Positions 35,377 through 44,085 of a stretch of DNA of 64,000 nt are shown here, piece by piece. This DNA is from G965197715 sp965247615. GTDB lineage: Bacteria; Chloroflexota; Dehalococcoidia; Lucifugimonadales; UBA1127. The notes under the pieces are model-generated. The model was not told the origin of the DNA. It searched no databases and worked only from the letters and a program-made list of their open reading frames with translations. The translations under genes were made by a program, and so were the position numbers. The stretch covers positions 1,612,001 to 1,676,000 of the forward strand of contig OZ252022.1 in assembly GCA_965247615.1 (NCBI GenBank). Reading direction: 5' to 3'. Position 1 is the first letter of the stretch, and each line of letters begins with the position of its first letter.

Positions 35377-35405
35377 TTTACATGAGGCGCAAGCTGTGCT
35401 ACAAC
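35377..35405 (+). promoter_or_regulatory. Promoter of the second Rieske alpha/beta operon
   Basis: TTTACA, 17 bases ending TGTGC, then TACAAC. This is the same design as the promoter at 20345-20373. Transcription would begin near 35412, which makes the ATG at 35410 unusable and favours the TTG start at 35446. Confidence 0.6.
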
Positions 35406-35445
35406 CCTAATGAGTACAAGTACCACTCAACAAGGGAGGTGGCTT

Positions 35446-36834
35446 TTGGTAAACATCGTGCGAGCACGTGGTGACCGGGCTCTTCGCTCATTCATCGATG
35501 CCGAAAACGGTACCGTGAGCCGTGAGCTTTATGTCAACGAGGACGTCTTTCAGCAGGAGATGGAGCAGATTTTCCGGCGCTGCTGGCTGTTCCTGGGACA
35601 CGAGAGCCAGCTGCCCAATCCCGGCGACTTCGTCATCAGCCGCATGGGCACGGAAGAGGTCATCCTGGTGCGGGACCGCAAGGACAAGCAGATCCGCGCC
35701 TTCCTGAACTCATGCCGGCACCGGGGCATGAAAGTCGTCCGCTATGACCAGGGCAATAGTTTGGTCTTCACCTGCCCCTTCCACGCCTGGACCTACGACA
35801 CTCAAGGCCATCTGGTGGGCGCCGCCTACCAGTACGCCCCCGACTCCTACGGCGGCGACCTCTGCAAAGAGGACTGGGGGCTCGTCCAGGTGGCCCAGTT
35901 CAAGAACTACTACGGCTCCCTGTGGGCCACGTGGGACCCCAAGGCGCCCTCCCTGGAGGACTACCTGGGATCCTTTGCGGAGAGTGTCCGCCACTGCATG
36001 GAGGCCAGCGACGGGGAGGATGGCGGCCTTGAAGTGTTCACACCCTTCCAGCGGCACCGTCTCCCCACCAACTGGAAGGTCCCCGCATTCACCTCCTCCA
36101 CCGACCTCACCCACGCCGCCATGACCCATCGATCCTCTCAGGCAGCCGCACTCCACCCGAACCGCGGCCAACGCAACGGCCAGAAGAGTATCCCGTTCCC
36201 GTCGGAGAAGTTCGCTTGCGGCGACCACAACCTCGGCCACGGCGGCATGTGCACCCTCTACCTCCAGAACGGCGCCCCGCCCTACAATGAGCACTGGTAC
36301 GAGGATGGCGTGGAGGAGTACTACAAGGAGACCCAAAAGCAGAAGGCCATCAAGTACGCCGACCGCATAGTTCCACCCCACGGCTGGGGCGGTGGACACG
36401 TCTGCATCTGGCCCACCTTCGTCATGGACAGCTGGCGCTTCCGCTGGTGGCACCCCCACACCCTGGGCGTCGTCGAACGGTGGACTCTGACCACCATCGA
36501 CAAGAAGGCCCCGAAGCAGGTCAAGGACGCAGTCCGCCACTATGACATGCGCTTCAACGGCCCCACCGGCTTCTTCGAGTCCGACGACATGGAGAACTGG
36601 AACTACATCTTCTCCGCCAGCCAGGGCGCCACGGCGCGGCAGCACAACTACTTCTTCGCCAATGGCCTGGGCCGCGGCTTCTACGACGACCGCATCCCCG
36701 GCGTGGTCCTCAACGGCTCCTATACGGAAGAGGCCCACCGCGCCCGCTTCAGCCGCTGGCTCGCCTTCATGGAGGCAGGGAGTTGGGACGACCTCTACCC
36801 CGTCAACATGTCGAAGGACCACCGCATCTGGTAA
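35446..36834 (+). CDS. Aromatic-ring-hydroxylating dioxygenase alpha subunit (Rieske), second copy
   Basis: This 462-residue catalytic subunit is a close paralog of 20422. The TTG start at 35446 is chosen because AAGGGAGGTGG lies six bases upstream and it aligns exactly with the paralog's start (VNIVRARGDRALRSF against VDILRAPADRSLRSY). Cys90, His92, Cys110 and His113 bind the Rieske cluster. The STDLTHAAMTH motif carries Asp, His and His of the catalytic iron site. Differences from 20422 cluster at residues 230-290, the likely substrate pocket lid. The operon continues with a 76-residue protein, the beta subunit and a 113-residue protein. Confidence 0.88.
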   Translation: MVNIVRARGDRALRSFIDAENGTVSRELYVNEDVFQQEMEQIFRRCWLFLGHESQLPNPGDFVISRMGTEEVILVRDRKDKQIRAFLNSCRHRGMKVVRYDQGNSLVFTCPFHAWTYDTQGHLVGAAYQYAPDSYGGDLCKEDWGLVQVAQFKNYYGSLWATWDPKAPSLEDYLGSFAESVRHCMEASDGEDGGLEVFTPFQRHRLPTNWKVPAFTSSTDLTHAAMTHRSSQAAALHPNRGQRNGQKSIPFPSEKFACGDHNLGHGGMCTLYLQNGAPPYNEHWYEDGVEEYYKETQKQKAIKYADRIVPPHGWGGGHVCIWPTFVMDSWRFRWWHPHTLGVVERWTLTTIDKKAPKQVKDAVRHYDMRFNGPTGFFESDDMENWNYIFSASQGATARQHNYFFANGLGRGFYDDRIPGVVLNGSYTEEAHRARFSRWLAFMEAGSWDDLYPVNMSKDHRIW

Positions 36835-36845
36835 GGGAGCTCGCC

Positions 36846-37076
36846 GTGACCACATCCAACGAATTCAACCTGTCGGGGCAGCACGGGGCCGAGGCTTTCC
36901 GCAACATGCCTGAGGGGGTAAAGATCAGGCTCATGAACGGGGCCGTAGGGGAGGTCGTGGCAAATCCCCATGACGGCGCCTATGTCTTGGTCAAGTTTCT
37001 GGAGCACCCTCAGGACCCCGCCAAGGTGGACGAGGAGGAGTTCGTCTTCTTCAACGAGGTCAAAGAGGTAGTCTGA
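36846..37076 (+). CDS. Small protein of unknown function between Rieske alpha and beta genes
   Basis: This 76-residue protein starts at GTG (36846), with AGGGAGC overlapping the end of the alpha gene, so it is translationally close-coupled. The sequence (GVKIRLMNGAVGEVVANPHDGAYVLVKFLEHP in two stretches, residues 24-55) reads as a small SH3-like beta barrel with an acidic tail (DEEEFVFFNEVKEVV). It has no cysteine, so it is not a ferredoxin. I do not recognise the family. Its position inside the oxygenase operon suggests an assembly or accessory role, but the first Rieske operon has no counterpart in its 282-base alpha-beta gap. Confidence 0.65.
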   Translation: MTTSNEFNLSGQHGAEAFRNMPEGVKIRLMNGAVGEVVANPHDGAYVLVKFLEHPQDPAKVDEEEFVFFNEVKEVV

Positions 37077-37173
37077 CTATCGCCCGCGCCGGCCTTGGCC
37101 CTCCCCGCGGAGCATTCTTCGGGGCATCGCCAGGTCGGCGCGGCGGTCTTCCATCCTGAGAGGGGGCACTGAG

Positions 37174-37719
37174 ATGGTAGAGCTTACCAGCTCAACCAGG
37201 GACACCCTGGAACGCGTGATTCTCCAGCAAGAGGTTGAGCAGTTCCTCTACAAGGAGGCCCGGCTGCTCGATGAGCGTAGGCTCGTGGAGTGGCTGGAGC
37301 TCATGGCCGACGACCTCCACTACTGGATGCCCATGCGCCGCAACATCAAGTTCGGCGATTGGGCCCTCGAGTTCACCGACACCGAAACCGAGGTGTCCTG
37401 GTTCGACGAAGGCAAGGATATCCTGGCAGGCCGCGTCCGCCAGATCAACACCGGCATTCACTGGCCAGAGGAGCCGGTCTCCCGCTTCGAGCACATCGTC
37501 ACCAACGTGGAGATCGTGAACGTCGAAGAGGACCGGATCAGCGTCAACAGCAAGTTCTTCTGCTACCAGAACCGCCTCCAAGACGAGGTCAACCACTTCA
37601 TCGGCAGACGGGAGGACCAGCTGCGCCGCGACCCCGATACAAGGTTCAAGATCTTCAAACGCAAGATACTCTTGGCCCAGAACGTCATGCTCCCCAAGGT
37701 GGTCGGCACCTTCTTCTAA
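37174..37719 (+). CDS. Aromatic-ring-hydroxylating dioxygenase beta subunit, second copy
   Basis: This 181-residue subunit has the same blocks as its paralog at 22105: VEQFLYKEARLLDERRLVEW, HYWMPMRRNI, PVSRFEHIVTNVEI, SKFFCYQNRLQDEV and a C-terminal VVGTFF. The start follows GAGAGGGGG. It forms the structural part of the hexamer with 35446. The 97-base gap after the small gene has no terminator. Confidence 0.88.
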   Translation: MVELTSSTRDTLERVILQQEVEQFLYKEARLLDERRLVEWLELMADDLHYWMPMRRNIKFGDWALEFTDTETEVSWFDEGKDILAGRVRQINTGIHWPEEPVSRFEHIVTNVEIVNVEEDRISVNSKFFCYQNRLQDEVNHFIGRREDQLRRDPDTRFKIFKRKILLAQNVMLPKVVGTFF

Positions 37720-37821
37720 CCAGCCGCTGGAGCTTGCCGGGGCCACCACGTCTCAAAGTTGGTGAACGCCCCACTTGAGCCGCCTTATGGACCTGCTCAG
37801 TGGGGCTTCGTTGGAGAAGGT

Positions 37822-38163
37822 ATGACTGCACGAATCGAATGGAGGACCAGGGGCTCGGGCGACGACGCCCTAGTCTTCGTCGACGTCTTCGGCGAGGATG
37901 ACAACACCGTGATGCGACAGTGGGGCGTGGACCCCGCCCGGCTCGCCGACTTCCTGAACGACATGGCCGGGCTGGATACCGTCGTGCCTCAGCTGGAGGT
38001 TGACGTGAACCAGCGTGAGCCGGATCTATGGGGACAGCTTGTCCTCTCTCGGTCCCAGGCCGGCGACGTTCTGACCGTCGACCCCGAGCTCTACTGGGAC
38101 GGCATCTACTTCTGGTTCCGCTCGCGGGGCAACGACCCCCATCCGTGGCGCGGGCGCTCCTAG
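37822..38163 (+). CDS. Hypothetical 113-residue protein
   Basis: The start at 37822 follows TTGGAGAAGG; an upstream GTG at 37759 has no such site. The protein is soluble and acidic, with alternating strand-like segments (MTARIEWRT, DALVFVDVFGED, WGQLVLSRS, GIYFWFRSRG) and one helix (DPARLADFLNDMAGL). No cysteine pairs or metal motif are seen and I do not recognise the family. It is the last gene of the second Rieske operon and is convergent with the dehydrogenase at 38308. Confidence 0.5.
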   Translation: MTARIEWRTRGSGDDALVFVDVFGEDDNTVMRQWGVDPARLADFLNDMAGLDTVVPQLEVDVNQREPDLWGQLVLSRSQAGDVLTVDPELYWDGIYFWFRSRGNDPHPWRGRS

Positions 38164-38210
38164 GCGCTGTCCCTTACCCCGCACCTCGCCCTCGCTGTCT
38201 ATCGCCCGGC

Positions 38211-38244
38211 GTGCCGTCTCGCGCAACCGCGCCCGGCACGGCAC
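38211..38244. terminator. Nested hairpin between convergent genes
   Basis: GTGCCGT (38211-38217) pairs with ACGGCAC (38238-38244) around an inner CGCG/CGCG hairpin. It lies between the 113-residue gene and the minus-strand dehydrogenase. There is no clear T tract. Confidence 0.3.
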
Positions 38245-38307
38245 GTCGGCCTCGGATCCCCGCCGGCCCGCCAACACCCCTAACCGCCGGAGCGTTGCCT
38301 GTTCCAC

Positions 38308-39540
38308 CTATTCCCACGCCGGGCATTGGTGTGTGAGCAGGACCTCTCGCCGCTCCTTGGCCGACTGCCCCATGGCAAGGATGACCTCCAGTGTCGCCAT
38401 CCCCCACCGGCCGTCATGGTTAACGGGCCGGCCCAGCGTCACTGCCTGGTACATCTCGTCAAGCTCCGCCATCCGCTCGTCGTGAAGCCCATCCACGGCG
38501 ACCTCCCGCTGGCCGTCGTCGTCATACACCCAGAGCCCCTGGGGCGACTGGCGGATGTCACCCTTCTCGCAGCTGACGACTATGAGCCCCGCGTCCGGCT
38601 GGTATCCTGTCCTGGCCAGCTGATTCTCGCCCGGCGGGCCGTAGAACTCTTCCTCCCGTCCTCCGCCGAACCGCATCGCCTCCTTCGCCGAGTGCTCATC
38701 GAAGGGCTCGCCGTTCCTGAGGGCCTTGCGGAGCTGCGCCCCCCGGTCTCGAAATCGGGTCTCTCCGACCCATGGAACAAGCTCCGAGGTCGAGAAGTAG
38801 CCGTAGCCGTTCTTGACCACGGTCGCGGGAGTGCCGTCCTCGAACTCCAGAAAGGCCGAATAGTACCCCGGTGACGACCGGAACGGCATGTACTCCAGCA
38901 CCTGGCCTCGGACGCTTCGCACCAACCCGCCGCCCATCAGCCGCACCACGTCGAACTGATGGGGGCCCTGCCGGTACGGCGTCCCGCCTCCCTGGCTCAC
39001 GTCCAGCTCGTTGGGCATCCGAGGGCGGAACATCCAGTCGACGTAGGACCACAGATTGATGCCGCGGACCTTCCCAAGCTCGCCGGAGGAGATGAGACGC
39101 CGCATGGCGCGAAAGCCTGCCATGAGGCTCGCCGTGTGTCCGCATAGCAGGTTCACCTTGTTCTTCTCCGCCGCTTCCACCATCGCCTCGGCCTCTTCCA
39201 TCGTCAGCGCCATCGGCTTCTCGATTACCACGTGCTTGCCCCGCTGTACGGCGGCAATGGCGTGCTCACAGTGAAGGTGGTTGGGCGTGGAAATCCAGAC
39301 CACCTCCACGTCAGGGTCATCGCACAGCTTCTCCACGCTGTCGTAGGTGCGGCCTCCAAACGCCTTCTGGAACGCGTCCAGCGCCTGCGGACGAACGTCC
39401 GCTCCGGCCACAAGCTGGTAGTTCGGCGCCTCCGCCATCGCGCGGATTACCTGCACTGCCCCTGCGCCGAGCCCCGCTACGGCCACGTTCAGTTTTCGTG
39501 TTGCCGGCGTGCTCCCCGCCTGCTCCTGCATAGTAGTCAT
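38308..39540 (-). CDS. Gfo/Idh/MocA family dehydrogenase, Pht4-like
   Basis: This 410-residue NAD(P)-dependent enzyme starts at 39540 after AAGGAGGAGC. The Rossmann motif is VAVAGLGAGAVQVI, and the EKP motif is near residue 110 (IEKPMALT). The C-terminal domain has MFRPRMPNELDVSQGGG, then YRQGPHQFDVVRLMGGG, and a late VVSCEKGDIRQSPQGLWVY block. This is the same arrangement as phthalate dihydrodiol dehydrogenases. It lies next to the second Rieske operon but on the opposite strand, and could oxidise its cis-dihydrodiol product. Its paralogs are at 9157 and 45019. Confidence 0.82.
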   Translation of the reverse strand: MTTMQEQAGSTPATRKLNVAVAGLGAGAVQVIRAMAEAPNYQLVAGADVRPQALDAFQKAFGGRTYDSVEKLCDDPDVEVVWISTPNHLHCEHAIAAVQRGKHVVIEKPMALTMEEAEAMVEAAEKNKVNLLCGHTASLMAGFRAMRRLISSGELGKVRGINLWSYVDWMFRPRMPNELDVSQGGGTPYRQGPHQFDVVRLMGGGLVRSVRGQVLEYMPFRSSPGYYSAFLEFEDGTPATVVKNGYGYFSTSELVPWVGETRFRDRGAQLRKALRNGEPFDEHSAKEAMRFGGGREEEFYGPPGENQLARTGYQPDAGLIVVSCEKGDIRQSPQGLWVYDDDGQREVAVDGLHDERMAELDEMYQAVTLGRPVNHDGRWGMATLEVILAMGQSAKERREVLLTHQCPAWE

Positions 39541-39580
39541 CGCCGCTCCTCCTTCCGGTTGCCCGCCAGAGATGCTGCTA

Positions 39581-39609
39581 TCGATACTCCCAACCAGAGT
39601 GGATGTCAA
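39581..39609 (-). promoter_or_regulatory. Promoter for the minus-strand Pht4-like gene
   Basis: On the minus strand: TTGACA, 17 bases, TATCGA, about 40 bases before the start codon. Confidence 0.5.
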
Positions 39610-39661
39610 CCCTGCCTGCCGGGGTGCATCTCACTCTGGATTCAATACCACACCTGGGGGG

Positions 39662-39690
39662 TTGACAACCATTTGTCGACGATGCATAGT
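39662..39690 (+). promoter_or_regulatory. Promoter of the third ABC operon
   Basis: TTGACA, 17 bases, CATAGT. It lies about 200 bases upstream of the permease start at 39887. Confidence 0.6.
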
Positions 39691-39886
39691 ACGCACACTT
39701 TAGAGGTCAACCAAGAACTGGCCTCACATCGTGTGAAATCGCAACGCGAAGGAGTGGAGCCCTCCCCTGTCCTGGGGCCGATTCAGGTAGGTCGGAAAGA
39801 TGCTCGTCTCCCCACACGGCTGAGCAAGGATCCGCAAGCGGGGGGATTCCCCAGGGGTTCCGTGGGAGGGGGAGAGGTGTGGAGCC

Positions 39887-40864
39887 ATGCGGAGGTACGC
39901 TGCCCGGCGCGTACTCATGATGGTCCCTACTGCTTTCTTTGCCACCGTCCTCATTTTCCTGCTGATGAAGATGGTGCCCGGCGATGCCGCTATGGCCGTC
40001 GTCTACGGCCTGGATGAGGAGAGCGAGGAGGGGCTCACACAAGAGTCGGCCCAAGAGCACCTCGCCCAGGTTCGCGCCCGCCTCGGACTCGACAAACCTC
40101 TCCCCCTGCAGTACTTCGACTGGATCAGGACTGTCGGCCGCGGCGAGTTCGGCATGTCCATCTGGGAGTCCCGGCCCGTGCGGGAGATCATCGTAGAGCG
40201 CTTCCCCCGCACCTTCCAGATGGCCGCACTGATCCTCCTCATTACCGCCATCTACGGCATCCCCCTCGGCGTCGCCGCCGCCCTCTGGCAGAACTCCACC
40301 AAGGACCACATGATCCGCCTCTTCACCATCCTGGGGCTCAGTGTGCCCACCATCTGGATAGCCACCCTCTTCCTGTTCACCTTCAGCCGCTACATAGGCT
40401 GGATCCCGCCCATTGAGTGGAAGGGGCCCTTCGAAGCTCCCCTGCACAACTTCCAGATCGTCGTCTTTCCCGCCTTGATCGTGGCCTACAGCGTCGGCTC
40501 CTCGGTCATGCGCATGACTCGCAGCCAGATGCTGGAAGTCATCAGGGAGGACTACATCCGCACCGCCTTGGCCAAGGGACTGGCGCGGCGGGCCGTGGTG
40601 GTCCGTCATGCCCTCCGCAACGCCATCCTGCCGGTCCTGACCCAGTTTGGGGGACTCTTCAGCGTCACCATACTGGGGCTGGTGATCACGGAGACCCTAT
40701 TCCACATCCCGGGCATGGGCAAGAGCATGGTGGACGCCATCTCCAATCGGGATTATCCCGTCATTCAGGGATTCGTGCTCGTCAACGTCTTCATCGTTAT
40801 GGTGATCAACCTGGCGGTGGACCTGCTCTACTCTGTGGTGGACCCACGCATCCGATTCGCCTAG
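39887..40864 (+). CDS. ABC transporter permease, DppB/OppB type
   Basis: This 325-residue permease has the N-terminal helix RRVLMMVPTAFFATVLIFLL, then MVPGDAAMAVVYG, and an acidic periplasmic insert (DEESEEGLTQESAQ) like the one in 24846. The ATPase-contact loop near residue 225 is ALAKGLARRAVVVRH, and the end DLLYSVVDPRIRFA is intact. A purine-rich GGGAGGGGGAGAGG leader lies just upstream. It is first in an operon ordered permease, permease, binding protein. Confidence 0.88.
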   Translation: MRRYAARRVLMMVPTAFFATVLIFLLMKMVPGDAAMAVVYGLDEESEEGLTQESAQEHLAQVRARLGLDKPLPLQYFDWIRTVGRGEFGMSIWESRPVREIIVERFPRTFQMAALILLITAIYGIPLGVAAALWQNSTKDHMIRLFTILGLSVPTIWIATLFLFTFSRYIGWIPPIEWKGPFEAPLHNFQIVVFPALIVAYSVGSSVMRMTRSQMLEVIREDYIRTALAKGLARRAVVVRHALRNAILPVLTQFGGLFSVTILGLVITETLFHIPGMGKSMVDAISNRDYPVIQGFVLVNVFIVMVINLAVDLLYSVVDPRIRFA

Positions 40865-40887
40865 GCGCGGATAAGGGGGAGGCGACC

Positions 40888-41784
40888 GTGGCGCAGGGGA
40901 ACATCGGGATACTGCTGGACGACGCCGTTTCCCGACGGCGGCCGGGCAACCTCAAAGCCGCCCGGCGGTGGGCAAAGGCCAATCCCATTGGTGTGCTTGG
41001 GCTGGTCCTAATCGTCACCCTGCTGCTCATGGCCCTCACCGCCAACTTCGTCTCCACCCACGACCCTGAGGACCTGAACGCGCCCATCAACCTGGGCGTC
41101 AGCTCAGAGCACTACCTGGGGACCGACACCATCGGCCGCGACATCTTCACCAACATGATGTACGGTTCCAGGGTCTCCCTCTCCGTGGGTCTCATTGCGG
41201 TCTTCGTGGGTGTGACGGCAGGAGCGCTCTTGGGCCTGACCAGCGGCTACCTCATGGGCACCTTTGACCTCATGGTGCAGCGGCTCATAGACGCCAAACT
41301 GGCCATCCCCCAGATCATTCTCGCTCTCACCATCATGGCCATCCTGGGCAACGGGTTGTTCAACGTCATCCTGGCCATCTCCGTAGGTGGCGTGGCCCTG
41401 GCCACTCGCGTCACACGCTCCGTCGTGCTCAGGGAGAAGGAGAAGGTGTACACGGAGGCCGCCCGGTCCATTGGCGCCTCGCCGATGCGGGTCATGTTCC
41501 GCCACGTCATGCCCAACTCGCTCACCCCCTATCTTGTCCTCATCAGCGTCAGCATCGGCAACGCTATCGTGGCGGAGGCCACCCTGAGCTTCCTGGGTGC
41601 GGGCGTTTCCCCCAACACACCCTCATGGGGAATCATGCTCTCCACCGCAGCCGCAAGCTACTTCGACGCTGCTCCCGCCCTGGCCCTGGCGCCCGGGCTC
41701 TGCATCACCGCGGCGGTACTTGGTTTCAATCTCTTCGGCGATGCTGTCCGGGATACCCTGGACCCAAGGCTCCGCCGAGCATAG
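40888..41784 (+). CDS. ABC transporter permease, DppC/OppC type
   Basis: This 298-residue permease starts at GTG (40888) after AAGGGGGAGG. Any earlier in-frame start would overlap the DppB gene and encode unrelated sequence. The family blocks are YLGTDTIGRDIFTNMMYGSR near residue 75, EAARSIGASPMRVMFRHVMP near residue 189, and AEATLSFLGAGVSPNTPSWG, with the end LFGDAVRDTLDPRLRRA. It partners with 39887 and the binding protein at 41926. Confidence 0.88.
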   Translation: MAQGNIGILLDDAVSRRRPGNLKAARRWAKANPIGVLGLVLIVTLLLMALTANFVSTHDPEDLNAPINLGVSSEHYLGTDTIGRDIFTNMMYGSRVSLSVGLIAVFVGVTAGALLGLTSGYLMGTFDLMVQRLIDAKLAIPQIILALTIMAILGNGLFNVILAISVGGVALATRVTRSVVLREKEKVYTEAARSIGASPMRVMFRHVMPNSLTPYLVLISVSIGNAIVAEATLSFLGAGVSPNTPSWGIMLSTAAASYFDAAPALALAPGLCITAAVLGFNLFGDAVRDTLDPRLRRA

Positions 41785-41925
41785 GACAGCGGGTGCCGCA
41801 ATCCCGGCAGCGTGTGATGGCCTCGCGGAACTGTTGGCAGACCCTGCGGTAGGACTCGGTGGCGACTGGATTGATTGGGACTGGCCCGGAGGACCGAAAA
41901 GTAACGATTGGGGAGGTTTAGAGAG

Positions 41926-43752
41926 ATGGTGAGCATCACGTTTCACCGCACGCTACTCATGGGCGGTACGCTGCTCCTGAGTCTCCTGGTGGCCTGCGCC
42001 GGCGGCGAGGGCACAGTGGCGCAGCAGCCGCAGCAGCCTGCCGCCGCCTCCCAGCCTGCCGCGGCGGCGGCGGCGGCGGACCCCGAGTCGCCCGCCGCCG
42101 CTGTTCCGGCCCCCGCGTCCGCCTCCATGCCATCTGCCATGGCCGAAAAGGCCCCGTCGGCCATAGCGGCGTGGCAGTTCGAGCAGGAGCCCGATTCCGG
42201 CATGCCCGTCTACGGCGGGTTCTATCGCCAGGCGGCCGACGATGCCCCCACGCTGAACGTCTACGACGTCGCCCCCACCTCCGTCTTGCAGATGGTTTCC
42301 TCCATCTACGACACCCTCATGGTCTTTGAATGGAGGGGTGGCGACCCGGTCTTCGGTCCCCCCGTCGGCGGCCTGGCCGAAAGCTGGGAAGTGAGCCCGG
42401 ACAGCACGCAGTGGACCTTCCACCTGCGCGATAACGTCAAGTTCCACGACGGCACTCCCATGACCTCCGCCGACGTGAAGGCCACTCTTGACTTCCTGAT
42501 CAGTCCGGGACAGCGGCGCCCGCCCGGCAGCAACTACACCCGTCCCTTCATCGAATCGGTGTCGGCCCCGGACCCCCAGACCGTTGTCCTGAAGCTGATC
42601 AAGCCCACCGGCCGCTTGCTGGACAACCTCACCATCACCTACACCATGATTGCTCCCAAGTCCCACATGCCCGGCAACCTAGACTGGTTCAACATCAAAG
42701 AGAATGGTACCGGGCCCTTCCGCCTGACCAAGTGGGAGCGGGGCGTCAGCTGGACCGTGGAACGCGTCGATGACTTCTGGATCGACGGGCTTCCCTACCT
42801 GGACGGCAAGAAGTACTTCGTCATCGGAGACTCCTCTGCCCGCATCGCTGCCTTCGAGACCAAGCGCATCGACGAGATCGCCCAGCCCGTCGTTTCCCCC
42901 AATCAGCTCCGGTCACTCATCGATCGCTACGGCGACCAGCTGCGGCTCGTCGAGAAGCCAGGCGGCTCCTACCACTACGTGATCTGGAACGCCACCAAGC
43001 CGCCCTTTGACGACGTGCGCGTGCGAAAGGCCCTGTACCTGTGGCTGGACCGGCCGGCCTTCATGGACAAGGCCCAGCAGGGCGTCGGCTTCCTGGGCGA
43101 ATGGGTCAACCCGGCCATGTTCCCTCCCCACGGCACCCCCTACTCCGACCTTCGCGAGAAGCACCCCGCCTTCCGGCAGGACAAGACCGAGGCCCGACAA
43201 CAGGCCCTGCAGCTCCTGGCTGAAGCGGGCTACACGCGGGAGGCCCTGGGCCAGATCAAGGTGCGCGTGCTGCCCCGCTTCGCCCGCGCCCAGATTCTCG
43301 TCTCCAACCAGGTGCTCGTGGCCCAGCTCAAGGAGCTTGGCCTCGATGCAGAGCTCGTGACCAAGGAGTCCCTGGCCGCCACCAAGGACCTCCTGGACGG
43401 CAACTATGAGGCCACCATGTACCAGGGAGGGACCGCCGGCGGCATCGATGGCATTCTCAACCGCTACCTGGCCAGCACGGGCCAGCGCAACTATTCCGGC
43501 TTCACCAACCCGGACTTGGACGCCCTCATCGCCACCCTGAACGCCTCCGTTGAGCCGCAAGCCCGCGTACAGGCCCTCCGGGACGTCGACGAGTACCTCC
43601 AGAAGGGCGAGACCGTAACCCCGTTCCTCTTCTACCTGGCGGGGAACGTCCTGCAGTGGCCTTGGGGGCACGGGGTCCGGTACGTCGTGGGAGGAGGCGT
43701 CAACATTCCCTCCTACCAGATCTGGCTGGACGCGAACTCGCCCGGACGCTAA
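41926..43752 (+). CDS. Family 5 ABC substrate-binding lipoprotein
   Basis: This 608-residue lipoprotein has the lipobox LVAC at residue 24 and the shared TVAQQPQQPAAA linker, then a second low-complexity Ala/Pro/Met stretch up to about residue 80. Mature-fold blocks are GGLAESWEVSPDSTQWTFHL, KFHDGTPMTSADVKATLDFL and RVRKALYLWLDRPAFM. The start at 41926 follows TTGGGGAGG. It is last in its operon, 141 bases after the permease. It resembles the tandem pair at 26008-29819 in linker and fold but is clearly more distant. Confidence 0.88.
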   Translation: MVSITFHRTLLMGGTLLLSLLVACAGGEGTVAQQPQQPAAASQPAAAAAAADPESPAAAVPAPASASMPSAMAEKAPSAIAAWQFEQEPDSGMPVYGGFYRQAADDAPTLNVYDVAPTSVLQMVSSIYDTLMVFEWRGGDPVFGPPVGGLAESWEVSPDSTQWTFHLRDNVKFHDGTPMTSADVKATLDFLISPGQRRPPGSNYTRPFIESVSAPDPQTVVLKLIKPTGRLLDNLTITYTMIAPKSHMPGNLDWFNIKENGTGPFRLTKWERGVSWTVERVDDFWIDGLPYLDGKKYFVIGDSSARIAAFETKRIDEIAQPVVSPNQLRSLIDRYGDQLRLVEKPGGSYHYVIWNATKPPFDDVRVRKALYLWLDRPAFMDKAQQGVGFLGEWVNPAMFPPHGTPYSDLREKHPAFRQDKTEARQQALQLLAEAGYTREALGQIKVRVLPRFARAQILVSNQVLVAQLKELGLDAELVTKESLAATKDLLDGNYEATMYQGGTAGGIDGILNRYLASTGQRNYSGFTNPDLDALIATLNASVEPQARVQALRDVDEYLQKGETVTPFLFYLAGNVLQWPWGHGVRYVVGGGVNIPSYQIWLDANSPGR

Positions 43753-43849
43753 GAGCGACCGCCTGCCCTAGCAGACACAGCCTCGCCGAAGATCGACCGG
43801 GTGCGGCGGCGGCCCCGTCCGCCGCTGCACCTCGCGATCCCAGGACGCC

Positions 43850-43931
43850 CGCTCATGGTCAGGCGCTCGAACCACACGAACGGCCCACCTCCACCGCAAA
43901 CCCTCCCCCACAAAGCCGTCGCGCTAGCGAC
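43850..43931. repeat. Diverged copy of the dispersed 71-base repeat
   Basis: It shares CATGGT, AGGCGCTCGAACCA and a terminal hairpin GTCGCGCTAGCGAC (43918-43931) with the tandem units at 34276-34417. The middle is longer and diverged. Confidence 0.55.
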
Positions 43932-43942
43932 CCAGCACAAGG

Positions 43943-43971
43943 TTGACACCACCAGGCTTACGCCATATGGT
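43943..43971 (+). promoter_or_regulatory. Promoter for the ferritin-like gene
   Basis: TTGACA, 17 bases, TATGGT. It starts 11 bases after the repeat copy ends. Confidence 0.6.
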
Positions 43972-44085
43972 GGCCCAGAGCCGCCCCCCATACTCGCCTT
44001 CGTGAAGCCGCGCGGTCGGCGGTTGCGTCCCTCCTTCTGTGTTATGTATAGTACGCTCGGGGCCCCGCAATTCCAGGATGTGAAC

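Larger units (their letters stand above)
39541..39886. other. Divergent promoter region
   Basis: 346 bases without a gene, between a minus-strand dehydrogenase and a plus-strand ABC operon. It has one promoter per direction. The leader of the ABC operon is about 190 bases and I see no riboswitch I can name in it. Confidence 0.55.
43753..44085 (+). other. Gene-free region with repeat copy and promoters
   Basis: 333 bases. It holds a diverged copy of the dispersed repeat (about 43850-43931), then a TTGACA-type promoter at 43943-43971 and a second possible -10 (TATAGT at 44047-44052). Confidence 0.55.

Noticed and set aside
35410..35445. ATG at 35410 as the start of the second Rieske alpha gene
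   Set aside because: It lies at the predicted transcription start, has no ribosome binding site and adds 12 residues absent from the paralog. The TTG at 35446 has a strong site and aligns exactly.
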